Shown piece after piece: positions 19,170 through 28,136 of a DNA stretch of 64,000 nt. Below the pieces are notes generated by a model. The model was not told the origin of the DNA and ran no database searches. It worked only from the letters and a program-made list of their open reading frames with translations. The DNA is from Paenibacillus taichungensis. GTDB lineage: Bacteria; Bacillota; Bacilli; Paenibacillales; Paenibacillaceae. Each line of letters starts with the position of its first letter. Position 1 is the stretch's first letter. The stretch covers positions 248,001-312,000 of the forward strand of contig NZ_QEVW01000001.1 in assembly GCF_003287275.1 (NCBI RefSeq), written 5' to 3'. The translations under genes and the position numbers were made by a program.

Positions 19170-19213
19170 TCCGTAACAATTAACATTAAATTGCCATTTT
19201 ACAAATAAAAAAA

Positions 19214-19272
19214 GAAAGCCCCTGAACGCGGAGAGCATAGTGTATGCTGGCTCCCGTTCAGGGGCTTTCGTG
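19214..19272. terminator. Strong bidirectional terminator
   Basis: A perfect 15-bp arm (19214-19228 with 19255-19269) ends in CTTTC and is preceded by an A-rich run. The loop carries its own AGCATA/TATGCT helix. It lies between convergent odhB and the hydrolase gene and can stop both. Confidence 0.85.
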
Positions 19273-19296
19273 ATTGTATAAGTGATTTATGCCGCA

Positions 19297-20274
19297 TTAT
19301 ATGGATTCGGCTGTTTCTGCATGTGCTGTGGAATGATGGGCACTGTTGTCGGGGGTATGCCTCTCCAGCCACTCCATGACATGCCGAGCAACCTCAGTCC
19401 GATTTATCTCATGCAACATTTCGTGACGTCCCCCCGGATAGAGACGGTATTCAATATCCTCAAGCTGAAGCTCCCGATATTGGGAGACCAGGTTCAGCAC
19501 TCCTTTGCCATGAAGTCCCACCGGATCTTGTTCACCCGAGAAGAGATATACCGATTTATCCTTGGGAATACGTTTCATGTTGCGTGGCAAGTGAATGTCC
19601 AACAAAAGTTTGAAAAAGTCACGGAAAAAACCTGCGGAGCAGACGGCTCCACACAAAGGGTCATCGATAAATCGCTTGACCTCTTCGGGGTCCCGAGACA
19701 ACCAATCAAACGGCGTTGACGCCGGACGGAAAGAACGGTTGAATCCGCCAAATACGAGCGCATTGAGCAGCATACTTGGATGACCCGTCCCCTGAATGCC
19801 ACACTGCAAGAAAGCCAGTTTCTCTCCAATCCGAAGAAGACCACGTTTGCCATTGGTGCCGGACAAAATAAATGCATGGTAACGCTCGTGGCCAGCATAC
19901 ATCAGATGCTGCACCAAAAACGACCCCATGCTATGCCCCATCAGAAAGAGGGGCACATTAGGGTTTTCTTTGGCGGCAACTTCGCCCAGATTCATCATGT
20001 CACTCGCCATCCAGCGGAAAGCATCGACGCCGGCATTGCCCAACAAATTCGAGTTTTCTACTGTTTTGCCATGACCACGATGGTCATTCGCGTAGACCGC
20101 ATAGCCATGCGTGGTGAGAAGTTGAGCAAATTCAGCATATCGGGCAGCGGTTTCGCTCATGCCATGTGCAATCTGGACCAAACCTTTGATGTTGCACTCC
20201 GGATCGGGAAGCCAGCGGTACACATGAATACGGGTACCTTCATTGCCAACCAGGCTAAAGGTAGATTCCTGCAT
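19297..20274 (-). CDS. Alpha/beta hydrolase (monoacylglycerol lipase/lysophospholipase-like)
   Basis: From ATG 20274 the product has 325 residues; AAGGAGG lies 11 bases upstream, and the apparent longer GTG start at 20295 overlaps that site. The protein has the serine-hydrolase nucleophile elbow GHSMGS, the preceding ANDHRGHGKT oxyanion-region segment and a late YPGGRHEMLHE holding the catalytic His; the acid is probably the Asp in SGEQDPVG. The architecture matches the monoacylglycerol lipase/PldB group, which releases fatty acid from monoacylglycerols or lysophospholipids. There is no signal peptide, so it acts in the cytoplasm. manA lies upstream on the same strand. Confidence 0.82.
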   Translation of the reverse strand: MQESTFSLVGNEGTRIHVYRWLPDPECNIKGLVQIAHGMSETAARYAEFAQLLTTHGYAVYANDHRGHGKTVENSNLLGNAGVDAFRWMASDMMNLGEVAAKENPNVPLFLMGHSMGSFLVQHLMYAGHERYHAFILSGTNGKRGLLRIGEKLAFLQCGIQGTGHPSMLLNALVFGGFNRSFRPASTPFDWLSRDPEEVKRFIDDPLCGAVCSAGFFRDFFKLLLDIHLPRNMKRIPKDKSVYLFSGEQDPVGLHGKGVLNLVSQYRELQLEDIEYRLYPGGRHEMLHEINRTEVARHVMEWLERHTPDNSAHHSTAHAETAESI

Positions 20275-20356
20275 CTCGTGTAAATCCTCCTTCACAGGTC
20301 ACATTAGAGCCAAATAAGCTAAGGTAAATTACTTGCATAGATCATTATTTATTGGA

Positions 20357-21334
20357 TTAAGGCAAATAAGAGCGAAGAACAGTAGTGTTACCATCCAGCG
20401 TATAGGAGCCCAGGTTGGCAGGAAGTAAGTAACATTGCCCAGCTTTCAATTCAATGTTATCCGATTCCGCATTATCCCACTCCAGCGTTCCGCTACCTTC
20501 ACAGACCACAAGAATAGTGAAGCTTTCAGCACTTGTAGAGAGCTCCCAACGTCCTGTAACAATCCCTTTTTCCACTACAAAATAAGGGCATTCCGCAAGC
20601 TTCAGCCACTCACCTGGAGTTGCGTTGTTGGTTTTCATCGTCGTGGCGCCAGCGCCCTCATAAGCCGTTACATTCAATGAATCCTCAACATGCAGCTCAC
20701 GTGGTTTACCATCCAGGCCCGGACGATTATAATCGTAAATCCGGTATGTTGTATCCGAGTTTTGCTGGATCTCGGCAACAACGACACCTGCACATAAAGC
20801 GTGTACCGTTCCTGCAGGAATAAAGAACGTATCTCCAGCCTCTACAGGTACTTGACGAAGGGTATCCATGACTGTACCATTTTCCAGCGCTTCCTTCAGT
20901 ACTTCACGATCAACGCCTTCATTCAAGCCGTAGATGATATGCGCTCCTGGTTTGGCATCCAGCACATACCACATTTCCGTTTTGCCAAGCTCGCCGGGAG
21001 GGAGCGCTTCGTAATCATCTGTTGGATGAACTTGTACCGACAGATCATCGTTACAGTCAAGCAGTTTGATCAGAAGGGGGAATCGTCCGCCCTTTTCCGA
21101 AACTCCTTTGGTTCCAAGCCATGCTGTGCCCAGCTGTTCGCGAACTTCGTCCAGGCCTTTTCCAGCAAGTGCTCCATTTAATACCTTAGTTGTACCATTG
21201 GGATGATCTGCGATCATCCAGCCTTCTCCTATATGTCCTTCAGGTGGCGTCAGGCCGAATTGTTCCAGCGCGCGACCTCCCCATACACGTTCTTTGAACT
21301 CTGGTTGAAATTGCAGTGGGTATGGCGTAGGCAT
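20357..21334 (-). CDS. manA: Mannose-6-phosphate isomerase, class I
   Basis: ManA interconverts mannose-6-phosphate and fructose-6-phosphate using zinc. The 325-residue protein is of the short Bacillus type. Zinc and active-site segments are visible: LSVQVHPTDDYE (Gln and His ligands), KTEMWYVLDAKPGA (Glu ligand), FIPAGTVHALCAG (His ligand) and the RIYDYNRPG strand with the catalytic Arg region. The ATG at 21334 has GAGGAGAG upstream on the minus strand. It is upstream of the hydrolase gene with an 82-base gap; a shared transcript is possible. Confidence 0.93.
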   Translation of the reverse strand: MPTPYPLQFQPEFKERVWGGRALEQFGLTPPEGHIGEGWMIADHPNGTTKVLNGALAGKGLDEVREQLGTAWLGTKGVSEKGGRFPLLIKLLDCNDDLSVQVHPTDDYEALPPGELGKTEMWYVLDAKPGAHIIYGLNEGVDREVLKEALENGTVMDTLRQVPVEAGDTFFIPAGTVHALCAGVVVAEIQQNSDTTYRIYDYNRPGLDGKPRELHVEDSLNVTAYEGAGATTMKTNNATPGEWLKLAECPYFVVEKGIVTGRWELSTSAESFTILVVCEGSGTLEWDNAESDNIELKAGQCYLLPANLGSYTLDGNTTVLRSYLP

Positions 21335-21523
21335 TTCTAATCTCTCCTCTAGTATATGAAATGGTGGATCGCTTTAATCAATCATGACCGCGTAGTATTG
21401 GCATGAATGATACAGTGAATACGGTTGCACGTCTTTATGTAGTACACAAATCGCATAAATTGAACCCAAAGAGTGCTTTGTTGCGATTGTGTCTAGTTTA
21501 TTGCATTTGTGGGACAAAGGAAA

Positions 21524-22108
21524 TTATTTTTTCTCGATGCCAATCAGAAAAGGGGAGGTCTCGCGCTGCAATTGGCGATAGATCACCACTTGTGCCTGCT
21601 CTACAGGCAGAGCAGAGGACCACTTCAATACCGCATCCGCTTCCTGTGATCCTCCATCATGACCTGGATACAGCACAACGGTAATAATGCCCCGCGGTTT
21701 GAGTAATGTCAGTGCAGCTTGAAGTGCAGCAATGGTACTGTCCATTTCTGTGATAATGCTGGAGTCTGCATCTTCCGAAGGCAGGTATCCCAAGTTGAAC
21801 ATTACAGCACCGACATGACCCTGCCATGTTTCAGGAACGGCCTCAGCCATTCGATCATGGCTTAATTGAAGCATGGAGATGGAGCCCAATTTGGCGGTGT
21901 CCTCTTGTTTGCGAATACGGGCTTGTGCCAAGGTAAGTGCCTCGCTTTGAATATCGAAACCAATGACTTGCCCGCGTTTACCAACTTTTTGTGCCAGAAA
22001 CAGAGTATCCGCCCCCGTGCCTACCGTTGCATCAATAGCTAGATCTCCAGGCTGTAGACGGGAAGAAATCCACTGATGGGCACAGCTTAAAACCGAAAGA
22101 AAACCCAT
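21524..22108 (-). CDS. mnmM: tRNA mnm5s2U34 methyltransferase (YtqB/MnmM family)
   Basis: The 195-residue protein is a class I SAM-dependent methyltransferase: DATVGTGADTLFLA (about 26-39) is the SAM-binding motif I, IGFDIQ is the acidic motif II, and MFNLGYLPSEDAD carries the NLGY-type motif IV diagnostic of the YtqB family. B. subtilis YtqB was shown to methylate nm5s2U34 of tRNA to mnm5s2U. The start at 22108 has GGAGGGG nine bases upstream and lies just past the stop of the radical SAM gene; the longer ORF is an artefact of that gene's reading. This adjacency matches the ytqA-ytqB pair. Confidence 0.85.
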   Translation of the reverse strand: MGFLSVLSCAHQWISSRLQPGDLAIDATVGTGADTLFLAQKVGKRGQVIGFDIQSEALTLAQARIRKQEDTAKLGSISMLQLSHDRMAEAVPETWQGHVGAVMFNLGYLPSEDADSSIITEMDSTIAALQAALTLLKPRGIITVVLYPGHDGGSQEADAVLKWSSALPVEQAQVVIYRQLQRETSPFLIGIEKK

Positions 22109-22109
22109 C

Positions 22110-23063
22110 TTAAGCACCCCTCCAGTATTTACCTTGCCAGGAATCCCGCTCACGCAGCTCACGATCAATGGAATTCAACACTTCCCATTTGTTCATGGAC
22201 CACATCGGCCCAATCAGCAAATCACGCGGTGCATCACCTGTAAGACGGTGTACGATCATTTCGGGTGGAAGCATCTCCAGCGTATCGACGATCAGTTTAA
22301 TGTACTCGTCTTGTTCCAGGAAACGAAGAAGTCCGGCCTCATACTGCTTCACCATTGGCGTTTTGCGCATCAGATGAAGTAGGTGAATTTTGATTCCCTG
22401 CACATCCATGTTGGCAACAGCCCGTCCGGTATCCAGCATCATTTCATGGGTTTCCTGCGGCAGTCCGTAAATAATATGTGTACACACGCGAATATTCCGT
22501 TTGCGCAGCTTCGCAACGGCTTCCTCATAACACTGCGTATCATGCGCACGGTTAATTAGGGTTGACGTGGATTCGTGAATGGTTTGCAGACCCATTTCAA
22601 CCCATAGGTAAGTGCGTTCATTCAATTCAGCCAAGTAATCAACGACGTCATCCGGTAAACAGTCAGGCCGAGTGGCGATGGACAGACCCACGACACCGGG
22701 CTGCTTCAAGATTTCTTCAAAGTATTCACGCAGTTCTTCAACGGGTGCGTATGTGTTGGTATAGGCTTGGAAATAGCCAATGTAGTGAGCTGTAGGCCAT
22801 TTCAGATGCTGTTTATCCCGAATGGTATTAAATTGGGTGACCAAATCATCGCGTCTGCTACCGGCAAAATCACCCGATCCACGAGCGCTGCAAAATGTAC
22901 AGCCCCCTTTGGCAATAGAGCCATCTCGGTTCGGGCAGGTGAAACCCGCATCCAGCATCACTTTGAAAACCTTATTGTTAAATTCGTCTCTCATTTCGTA
23001 ATTCCAGGTATGGAATCGTTTATCTCCCCACAGAAGAGGAGATTGTATTGAAGGTGCATTCAT
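22110..23063 (-). CDS. ytqA: TIGR01212 family radical SAM protein (YtqA)
   Basis: The 317-residue protein has the elongator-type radical SAM cysteines of the YtqA/YhcC family, Cys43 in FTCPNRDG and Cys55/Cys58 in GGCTFC, giving C-x11-C-x2-C, followed by GDFAGSRRDDLVTQF. The later VGLSIATRPDCLPDDVVDYL and TYLWVEMGLQTIHESTSTLI segments are the SAM-binding barrel. The exact reaction is not settled; genetic pairing with MnmM suggests wobble-uridine tRNA modification. The ATG at 23063 has a near-consensus site upstream on the minus strand. Its stop is one base from the mnmM start. Confidence 0.85.
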   Translation of the reverse strand: MNAPSIQSPLLWGDKRFHTWNYEMRDEFNNKVFKVMLDAGFTCPNRDGSIAKGGCTFCSARGSGDFAGSRRDDLVTQFNTIRDKQHLKWPTAHYIGYFQAYTNTYAPVEELREYFEEILKQPGVVGLSIATRPDCLPDDVVDYLAELNERTYLWVEMGLQTIHESTSTLINRAHDTQCYEEAVAKLRKRNIRVCTHIIYGLPQETHEMMLDTGRAVANMDVQGIKIHLLHLMRKTPMVKQYEAGLLRFLEQDEYIKLIVDTLEMLPPEMIVHRLTGDAPRDLLIGPMWSMNKWEVLNSIDRELRERDSWQGKYWRGA

Positions 23064-23209
23064 CTTCAGGGTACTCCTTTGGCTTACCTAATGGCTTGCT
23101 AATTATATTACCGAATTCGACTCTTTTTGAACTTTTACCATTGTATCAAAAAACTCAAAAAAAGGGGAATCTAGTCGCAAAAATAGGCCGTAGAAACGAG
23201 GTTTTATCC

Positions 23210-23238
23210 TTGCTATAGTTTACACATTATGTTATATT
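23210..23238 (+). promoter_or_regulatory. SigA promoter of the 66-aa gene
   Basis: TTGCTA (23210-23215) and TATATT (23233-23238) are separated by 17 bases, about 98 bases before the start codon of the small gene. Confidence 0.55.
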
Positions 23239-23335
23239 TAAACCAGCGTCAGACACCATCTAATGGGTACTATTCATCATAGCATTTGAATCAATGTTGA
23301 CGTCATGGACCATACTATACCGTGAGGTGATATGA

Positions 23336-23536
23336 ATGAATTCCCAAGTTAAAAATAATGATCTTCATCATGTTTCTGTAGAACTGACGGCAGAAGAAGC
23401 TCTGGCTTTGACAGGTGTTCGTTTCAATGGCAATCCGAAAGTGAAAGCGGCTGCAAGACAAAAAGTTCGTGATGCTTTCGAAAAGACATTTGATTTTTCA
23501 CACCAAGATAAGGTAGACTATGAACTATTAAAGTAG
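23336..23536 (+). CDS. Small conserved-looking hypothetical protein (66 aa)
   Basis: The start at 23336 is fixed by GAGGTGA (23324-23330). The 66 residues are hydrophilic, with a predicted helix (TAEEALALTGVRF) and a basic helix (KVKAAARQKVRDAFEKTF), and there is no Cys, signal peptide or membrane segment. It has its own promoter and its own terminator, so it is a single-gene unit. I do not recognise a family; a small nucleic-acid-binding or regulatory protein would fit the basic helix, but that is a guess. Confidence 0.65.
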   Translation: MNSQVKNNDLHHVSVELTAEEALALTGVRFNGNPKVKAAARQKVRDAFEKTFDFSHQDKVDYELLK

Positions 23537-23566
23537 TTGGACCCCAATTCCAAATAAATCGAAGAG

Positions 23567-23615
23567 GGAATCTTTGAGATTTGCCCCAAAGTGGCAGATC
23601 CGAAGATTCCTTTTT
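23567..23615 (+). terminator. Intrinsic terminator
   Basis: GGAATCTT (23567-23574) pairs with AAGATTCC (23603-23610), with an inner ATTTGCC/GGCAGAT helix, followed by five T. It ends the 66-aa gene. Confidence 0.85.
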
Positions 23616-23688
23616 CATTGCTCTTTACAATTAGCCAGTTCTTCGGCAAAATGATTCTGAGACAAGTATGGATAAACGGAGGAATAAG

Positions 23689-24438
23689 ATGCGTTTACGT
23701 GGCAGAAAAGGGATTCGTGAAAATCTGGAGCAACAAGTTGACCTCGTTGTTCTTGATCCCAAACAGTACAAAGGAAAATGGTCTGAACTGTTTGGCAATG
23801 ACCATCCGATCTTTGTGGAATTTGGCATGGGTAAAGGTCAATTTATCAGCCAAATGAGTTATAAATATCCGGAATTTAATTTTATCGGTATTGATATGTA
23901 TGATGAATTGGTACGTCGTGCCAGCGAGAAGGCCCGGAAAGCATGGAGTCAGGCAGAAGTGGAGACACCGCCCAACTTGAAACTGGCGCTAGCTAATATC
24001 GAACAGATTGAAGATGTATTTGAACCGGAAGAACTGGAACGGATTTATCTGAACTTCAGTGATCCTTGGCCGAAAGCCAAGCATGCACGTCGTCGTTTGA
24101 CACATCCACGTTTCCTGAAGAAATATACGGAATTGCTTAACACTAAAGGACAGATTCATTTCAAAACAGATTCGGAAACATTGTTTGATTTCTCTCTCAA
24201 TGCGATTGCCGACTTTGGTCTGCAAATGACTAATTTGTCCCTGAACCTGCACCGTGATGGATTGAATGAAGAGCATGTCATGACAGAGTATGAGCAGAAA
24301 TTCATGGGCAAAGGCATGAACATTCACCGGGTTGAAGTCATCGTTGGTGAAGAGGCCTTGCGCGAGTATCAACAGATCCGCTTGGACAAGTATAAAGTTC
24401 GGGAAGCTGCGGACGAGTCTGGCGAAGATCAAGAGTAA
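23689..24438 (+). CDS. trmB: tRNA (guanine-N7-)-methyltransferase
   Basis: TrmB makes m7G at position 46 of tRNA using SAM. From ATG 23689 (GGAGG 7 bases upstream; the in-frame ATG at 23668 has none) the protein has 249 residues and begins MRLRGRKGIRENLE as usual for the family. The SAM site is in FVEFGMGKGQFI, the acidic loop in NFIGIDMYDEL, and the catalytic/tRNA-binding segment in YLNFSDPWPKAKHARRRL, with the TrmB-specific DPWPK-x-x-H. The C-terminal T-x-YE-type motif is TEYEQKF. It is followed by a perfect terminator. Confidence 0.95.
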   Translation: MRLRGRKGIRENLEQQVDLVVLDPKQYKGKWSELFGNDHPIFVEFGMGKGQFISQMSYKYPEFNFIGIDMYDELVRRASEKARKAWSQAEVETPPNLKLALANIEQIEDVFEPEELERIYLNFSDPWPKAKHARRRLTHPRFLKKYTELLNTKGQIHFKTDSETLFDFSLNAIADFGLQMTNLSLNLHRDGLNEEHVMTEYEQKFMGKGMNIHRVEVIVGEEALREYQQIRLDKYKVREAADESGEDQE

Positions 24439-24444
24439 TATTAT

Positions 24445-24497
24445 AAAAAAGCGTGATATGCATCTGGCTACCAGACGCTCATATCACGCTTTTTTTG
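24445..24497. terminator. Bidirectional intrinsic terminator
   Basis: AAAAAGCGTGATAT pairs with ATATCACGCTTTTT over more than 14 bp, with A- and T-tracts on the two sides. It lies between convergent trmB and the AraC-type regulator gene. Confidence 0.85.
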
Positions 24498-24554
24498 CTA
24501 TTTTGGATGAACTAAACCTCATGCAGTTACTTGTGGATGACCGTTTTATTTCTG

Positions 24555-26801
24555 CTAAAGTTCCGAATGAAGCTCCTTACGTCGATAATCGTTGGGAGTA
24601 ACCCCGTTAAATTTCTTAAACATTCGATAGAAATAAGAACTGTTGGTGAATCCGGTTTGCTCAGCAATATCAGCTACAGAGTTTTCCGTCTCAATGAGCA
24701 GAAATTGCGCTTTGGCTATGCGAGTCTCGTTAATAACATCAGTTAGACCTTTTAACGTTAGTTGTTTATAGAGTCTGCTGACATAGATGGGTGACATGGC
24801 TAGTTCATCTGCAATTGAGGTCAGACAAAGATTGGTGTTTGCATAATCTCGTTCAATAATGCAGTTAATTTTGCGAATGAGTTCTTCATGTTTAAGCGTT
24901 CTTTTTTCCTCAACTTTGGATCCAAGCTCGTCGAACATGCGATAGAAGTGAGCGTGAACTTCACTGAGATCCTCGGCATCATGGATCGGGAGCATTGAAC
25001 GATCGGAGATGGATTCAAGTGTAAGCTGGTTGTTCTTTTTGAGTGTGTTTCTTACATGATTCAGAGTCATGGTCAGATGGGACAGAGCCAGTTGAAATAC
25101 GGTAAATGGATAGGTTGCCGTTTCACTCACGATGTCTGCATAGACCTGTTTGGCTTCGCCTGTCTTGCCTGTCATCAGGCAATCAATCAACTGTCTCTCT
25201 TTTCCAACAGGGAAAGCATATTCTTTTGCATGGTACGCCATGATATCCGAGGTATAAATTAGGCATCCAGAGCCCATGAACAAACGATGAAGAGAAGCTT
25301 CTGCTGATCGGGTATAAGAAGCAATGCTGTTTTCCAGTGAATCTTCCGCTGGTCCGATAGTAAATGAAATGGAACATTTTAGATGTGTCATCACGGCAGC
25401 CTGCATCATGCGCAGCAGGTCCTCAATGGAGCTATGCTCATAATCAGCTTCATCCTGAACTTTATCATTAAAGATAAGTGTGATCAGATCGCCGCCCATA
25501 TCCACAGCTTCGGTGTGGTAGTAGAGATCAGCCGTCTCCGTACAAATGTTCATCATCGCGTATTTTATAAGTTGGACTTCATCCCGGTAGGTATCACTGA
25601 AATCGGTAAAATGATCAATACGAAGCAGTACGAGCCTGGTTAGACAATGAACATTAACAGAAGAGCCATAAAACTTCATTCGGTCCTCCAGCATACCTCC
25701 TGTTACCGTTTCCCGTCCTTGCAAAGCCCCACGCAGAAAATCCTGTCGCAAAAGGTGCAGACTGCCACGACGCTCTGCTTCCATCACACGCATACGGACA
25801 AGCACTTTATCAATGGGATGATATAGCTTCCGGGAAACGAGGTAGGATAAGAGCACTCCCGCAATTAACAGCCCAAGACAAAACAGAACGGTGTGTGTCC
25901 GCATATTACGAATATCTGAGGTGATTAGGTCATAAGGCGTGATTCGTACATAGCGCCACCCGAGGTTATCAGGAGCGGTGTAGGTAATCAGTGACTTTTT
26001 TTCATCAACCTCTGCGGTAAAGTAGGCGGACTGCTCCTTGTTTTCCAGAATTGGCTGCATAAACGTTTCATTGGACAAATCTTTCATCAACGCTCGATTG
26101 CTGAAATCGGACAATAACTGTCCCTGTTCATTGATAATAAACGTTTTCCCTGGCTGATCGGCTGAGTTCATATTGGGACTGAGCCAGTCGTCCTTAATAT
26201 TTACGACAACAGCATAATTCAGTGTAGCATTGTCATTGATCGTGTCGTAACAGAGGTACGTATAACTGCTGACCTGGGTTTCTTCGGTGGAGCCAACCTG
26301 GTATGTACGCGGAATGGGGACAAAAGGTTTGTAGTCATGGAATCGGTCGAGGATGCTTGTAATCCCCTGATCGTCAATTTCCGAGATGGACTGTTGTCCA
26401 TTGCGAACTTCATTTGAACTGATAAAGAACTCATCATTTTTGGAGTTATATACATAGATGGATTCGATAAAAGGGAGGGACATGCGATAGTTGTCGAGTT
26501 GTTCCATCGCAGACGTAATTTCATAGATACTCGGATTCGAATAGAGCAGCAAGGCAGAGATAGTGTAATCCTGATAAATCTGATAAGACAGTGATTTGGC
26601 GGTCTCGGTCATCTTGGAGACTTCCCGACTGGTCTGGGTAAGACCATTCATATCTGTTCGGTAGACCTGGCGAAGGGCAATACGATTATAGTTGACGTAC
26701 AAAATGGTAGAAGCCACAAGCAAGGTGGCAACGGTGCTAACAATAATGCCGATGAGAATCCGTGCAAACACCTTCTGGCTGTCCTCTGAACGTTTGCGCA
26801 T
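24555..26801 (-). CDS. Membrane-bound AraC-family regulator with extracellular sensor
   Basis: ATG 26801 is chosen for the GGGAGGAAAGG just upstream; the product is 748 residues. It starts with a basic N-terminus and a membrane helix (about 11-35), an extracytoplasmic domain of about 260 residues of Cache-like appearance, a second helix (TVLFCLGLLIAGVLLSYLV, about 290-308), a cytoplasmic middle region, and a C-terminal pair of AraC helix-turn-helix motifs (LTSIADELAMSPIYVSRLYK and SVADIAEQTGFTNSSYFYRMFKKFNGVTP). Proteins of this YesN-like membrane type typically control a divergent ABC sugar operon, here at 27202-30697. It has no kinase or receiver domain, so signal passes directly from sensor to DNA-binding part. 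Its promoter overlaps a cre site. Confidence 0.88.
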   Translation of the reverse strand: MRKRSEDSQKVFARILIGIIVSTVATLLVASTILYVNYNRIALRQVYRTDMNGLTQTSREVSKMTETAKSLSYQIYQDYTISALLLYSNPSIYEITSAMEQLDNYRMSLPFIESIYVYNSKNDEFFISSNEVRNGQQSISEIDDQGITSILDRFHDYKPFVPIPRTYQVGSTEETQVSSYTYLCYDTINDNATLNYAVVVNIKDDWLSPNMNSADQPGKTFIINEQGQLLSDFSNRALMKDLSNETFMQPILENKEQSAYFTAEVDEKKSLITYTAPDNLGWRYVRITPYDLITSDIRNMRTHTVLFCLGLLIAGVLLSYLVSRKLYHPIDKVLVRMRVMEAERRGSLHLLRQDFLRGALQGRETVTGGMLEDRMKFYGSSVNVHCLTRLVLLRIDHFTDFSDTYRDEVQLIKYAMMNICTETADLYYHTEAVDMGGDLITLIFNDKVQDEADYEHSSIEDLLRMMQAAVMTHLKCSISFTIGPAEDSLENSIASYTRSAEASLHRLFMGSGCLIYTSDIMAYHAKEYAFPVGKERQLIDCLMTGKTGEAKQVYADIVSETATYPFTVFQLALSHLTMTLNHVRNTLKKNNQLTLESISDRSMLPIHDAEDLSEVHAHFYRMFDELGSKVEEKRTLKHEELIRKINCIIERDYANTNLCLTSIADELAMSPIYVSRLYKQLTLKGLTDVINETRIAKAQFLLIETENSVADIAEQTGFTNSSYFYRMFKKFNGVTPNDYRRKELHSEL

Positions 26802-26906
26802 GACCTTTCCTCCCGTGGACCTCCTGTTTTGGATGAACAAAGTTACACTTCATAGCGAAGAATAAGACTTCATATATGGGCGTAGTGAATCACGGATGTA
26901 TCTTGA

Positions 26907-26935
26907 ATTATATATTATGTATGCGTTTACATCAA
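26907..26935 (-). promoter_or_regulatory. SigA promoter of the AraC-type regulator
   Basis: On the minus strand TTGATG (26935-26930) and a perfect TATAAT (26912-26907) are 17 bases apart, about 106 bases upstream of the regulator's start. The spacer holds a cre site. Confidence 0.6.
26918..26931 (-). promoter_or_regulatory. CcpA-binding cre site
   Basis: TGTAAACGCATACA on the minus strand matches the Bacillus consensus TGWAARCGYWWWCW at all 14 positions. It fills the -35 to -10 spacer of the regulator promoter, a position where CcpA-HPr-Ser-P would block RNA polymerase. Confidence 0.7.
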
Positions 26936-27201
26936 CGGAGAACGGCATGCTATGCCCGATTTCCTTAGCTAAAGTTCAACTTTCGCTTTATTGTTCACTC
27001 CGTTCAACCTATGCACGATATCAACTTTTGTGAACGCTCAGGCATCATTTCAGTGTTCGTTCATATTGTTCATATTCCGTTTCGCATAATCGTTCATGAT
27101 CTGGCCGAATGATTCAGTATCCGGTAGCGCTTAGGGCATCTACAATAAAAACAGAGCTCCACTGCGCGCCGCGCCGTAAGAAATTCGGGAGGGATCGAGC
27201 C

Positions 27202-28107
27202 ATGCTCAAAGAATTGAACAAAAACAAAATCATGTTTCTGATGCTGCTGCCTACACTGATCTTTTTTCTGATTAACTCGTATTTTCCGATGGTCGGCATT
27301 TATTATGCGTTTACCCGTTATGATTTTGAAGGTGGTTTGTTCGGCAGCCCATTTGTTGGACTGGAGAACTTCAAGTTCCTGTGGCAATCCGGAATGCTGC
27401 TGAAGCTGACAACCAACACGGTGGGGTACAATCTGGCCTTCATTATATTAGGAAACGGGCTAGCGATCTTCTGTGCGATTTTGCTCAGTGAAATTCGGGG
27501 GAAAATGTTTAAGAAAATTACGCAGTCCGTTATGTTTTTACCGTATTTCATCTCGTTTGTTCTATTAAGTGTAATCGCTTACAACATGTTCAACTATGAA
27601 TCAGGTTTTGTGAACACCGTACTCAAACGTTTTGAGGCAGGTCCAATCGATATTTACAACACACCCTGGATATGGGTGTTCCTGATCATTATTTTTTATC
27701 TGTGGAAAAATCTCGGGTACAGCATGGTCATCTACCTTGCAGCCATTACAGGGATCAGCGATGAGTACTACGAGGCCGCCCGGATTGACGGGGCCAATAT
27801 CTTTCAGCGTATTTGGTACATCACCGTCCCGATGCTAAAACCGACTTTTGTCATCCTGTTGTTATTCTCGCTCGGGAGCATTATGAAGGGACAGTTTGAT
27901 CTCTTTTACCAACTCATTGGAAACAACGGTGTCTTATATAACGCTACAGATATTATCGATACGTATGTGTATCGTTCTCTGAAAGTGACGTTTGATATCG
28001 GAATGGCTACTGCGGCTGGTCTGTATCAATCGCTGTTCGGTTTTATCCTGATCATGACCGTCAATTATATCATCCGTAAAGTGAATGAGGATTACGCATT
28101 GTTCTAA
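27202..28107 (+). CDS. Sugar ABC transporter permease (LplB-like)
   Basis: The 301-residue protein starts at ATG 27202 (GGGAGGG 7-8 bases upstream); the ORF upstream of this is not protein-like. It has six predicted membrane helices beginning with KIMFLMLLPTLIFFLINSYF and the cytoplasmic EAA loop EAARIDGANIFQRIWYITV, which docks on the ATPase. The family is the CUT1-type LplB/YtcP group typical of Paenibacillus for oligosaccharide import. It is first in a three-gene unit with a second permease and a binding protein. No ATPase gene is present, so a shared MsmX-type ATPase elsewhere would be needed. The sugar is not identifiable. Confidence 0.9.
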   Translation: MLKELNKNKIMFLMLLPTLIFFLINSYFPMVGIYYAFTRYDFEGGLFGSPFVGLENFKFLWQSGMLLKLTTNTVGYNLAFIILGNGLAIFCAILLSEIRGKMFKKITQSVMFLPYFISFVLLSVIAYNMFNYESGFVNTVLKRFEAGPIDIYNTPWIWVFLIIIFYLWKNLGYSMVIYLAAITGISDEYYEAARIDGANIFQRIWYITVPMLKPTFVILLLFSLGSIMKGQFDLFYQLIGNNGVLYNATDIIDTYVYRSLKVTFDIGMATAAGLYQSLFGFILIMTVNYIIRKVNEDYALF

Positions 28108-28136
28108 AACGCCTATAGGCAGAAGGGAGACCTACT

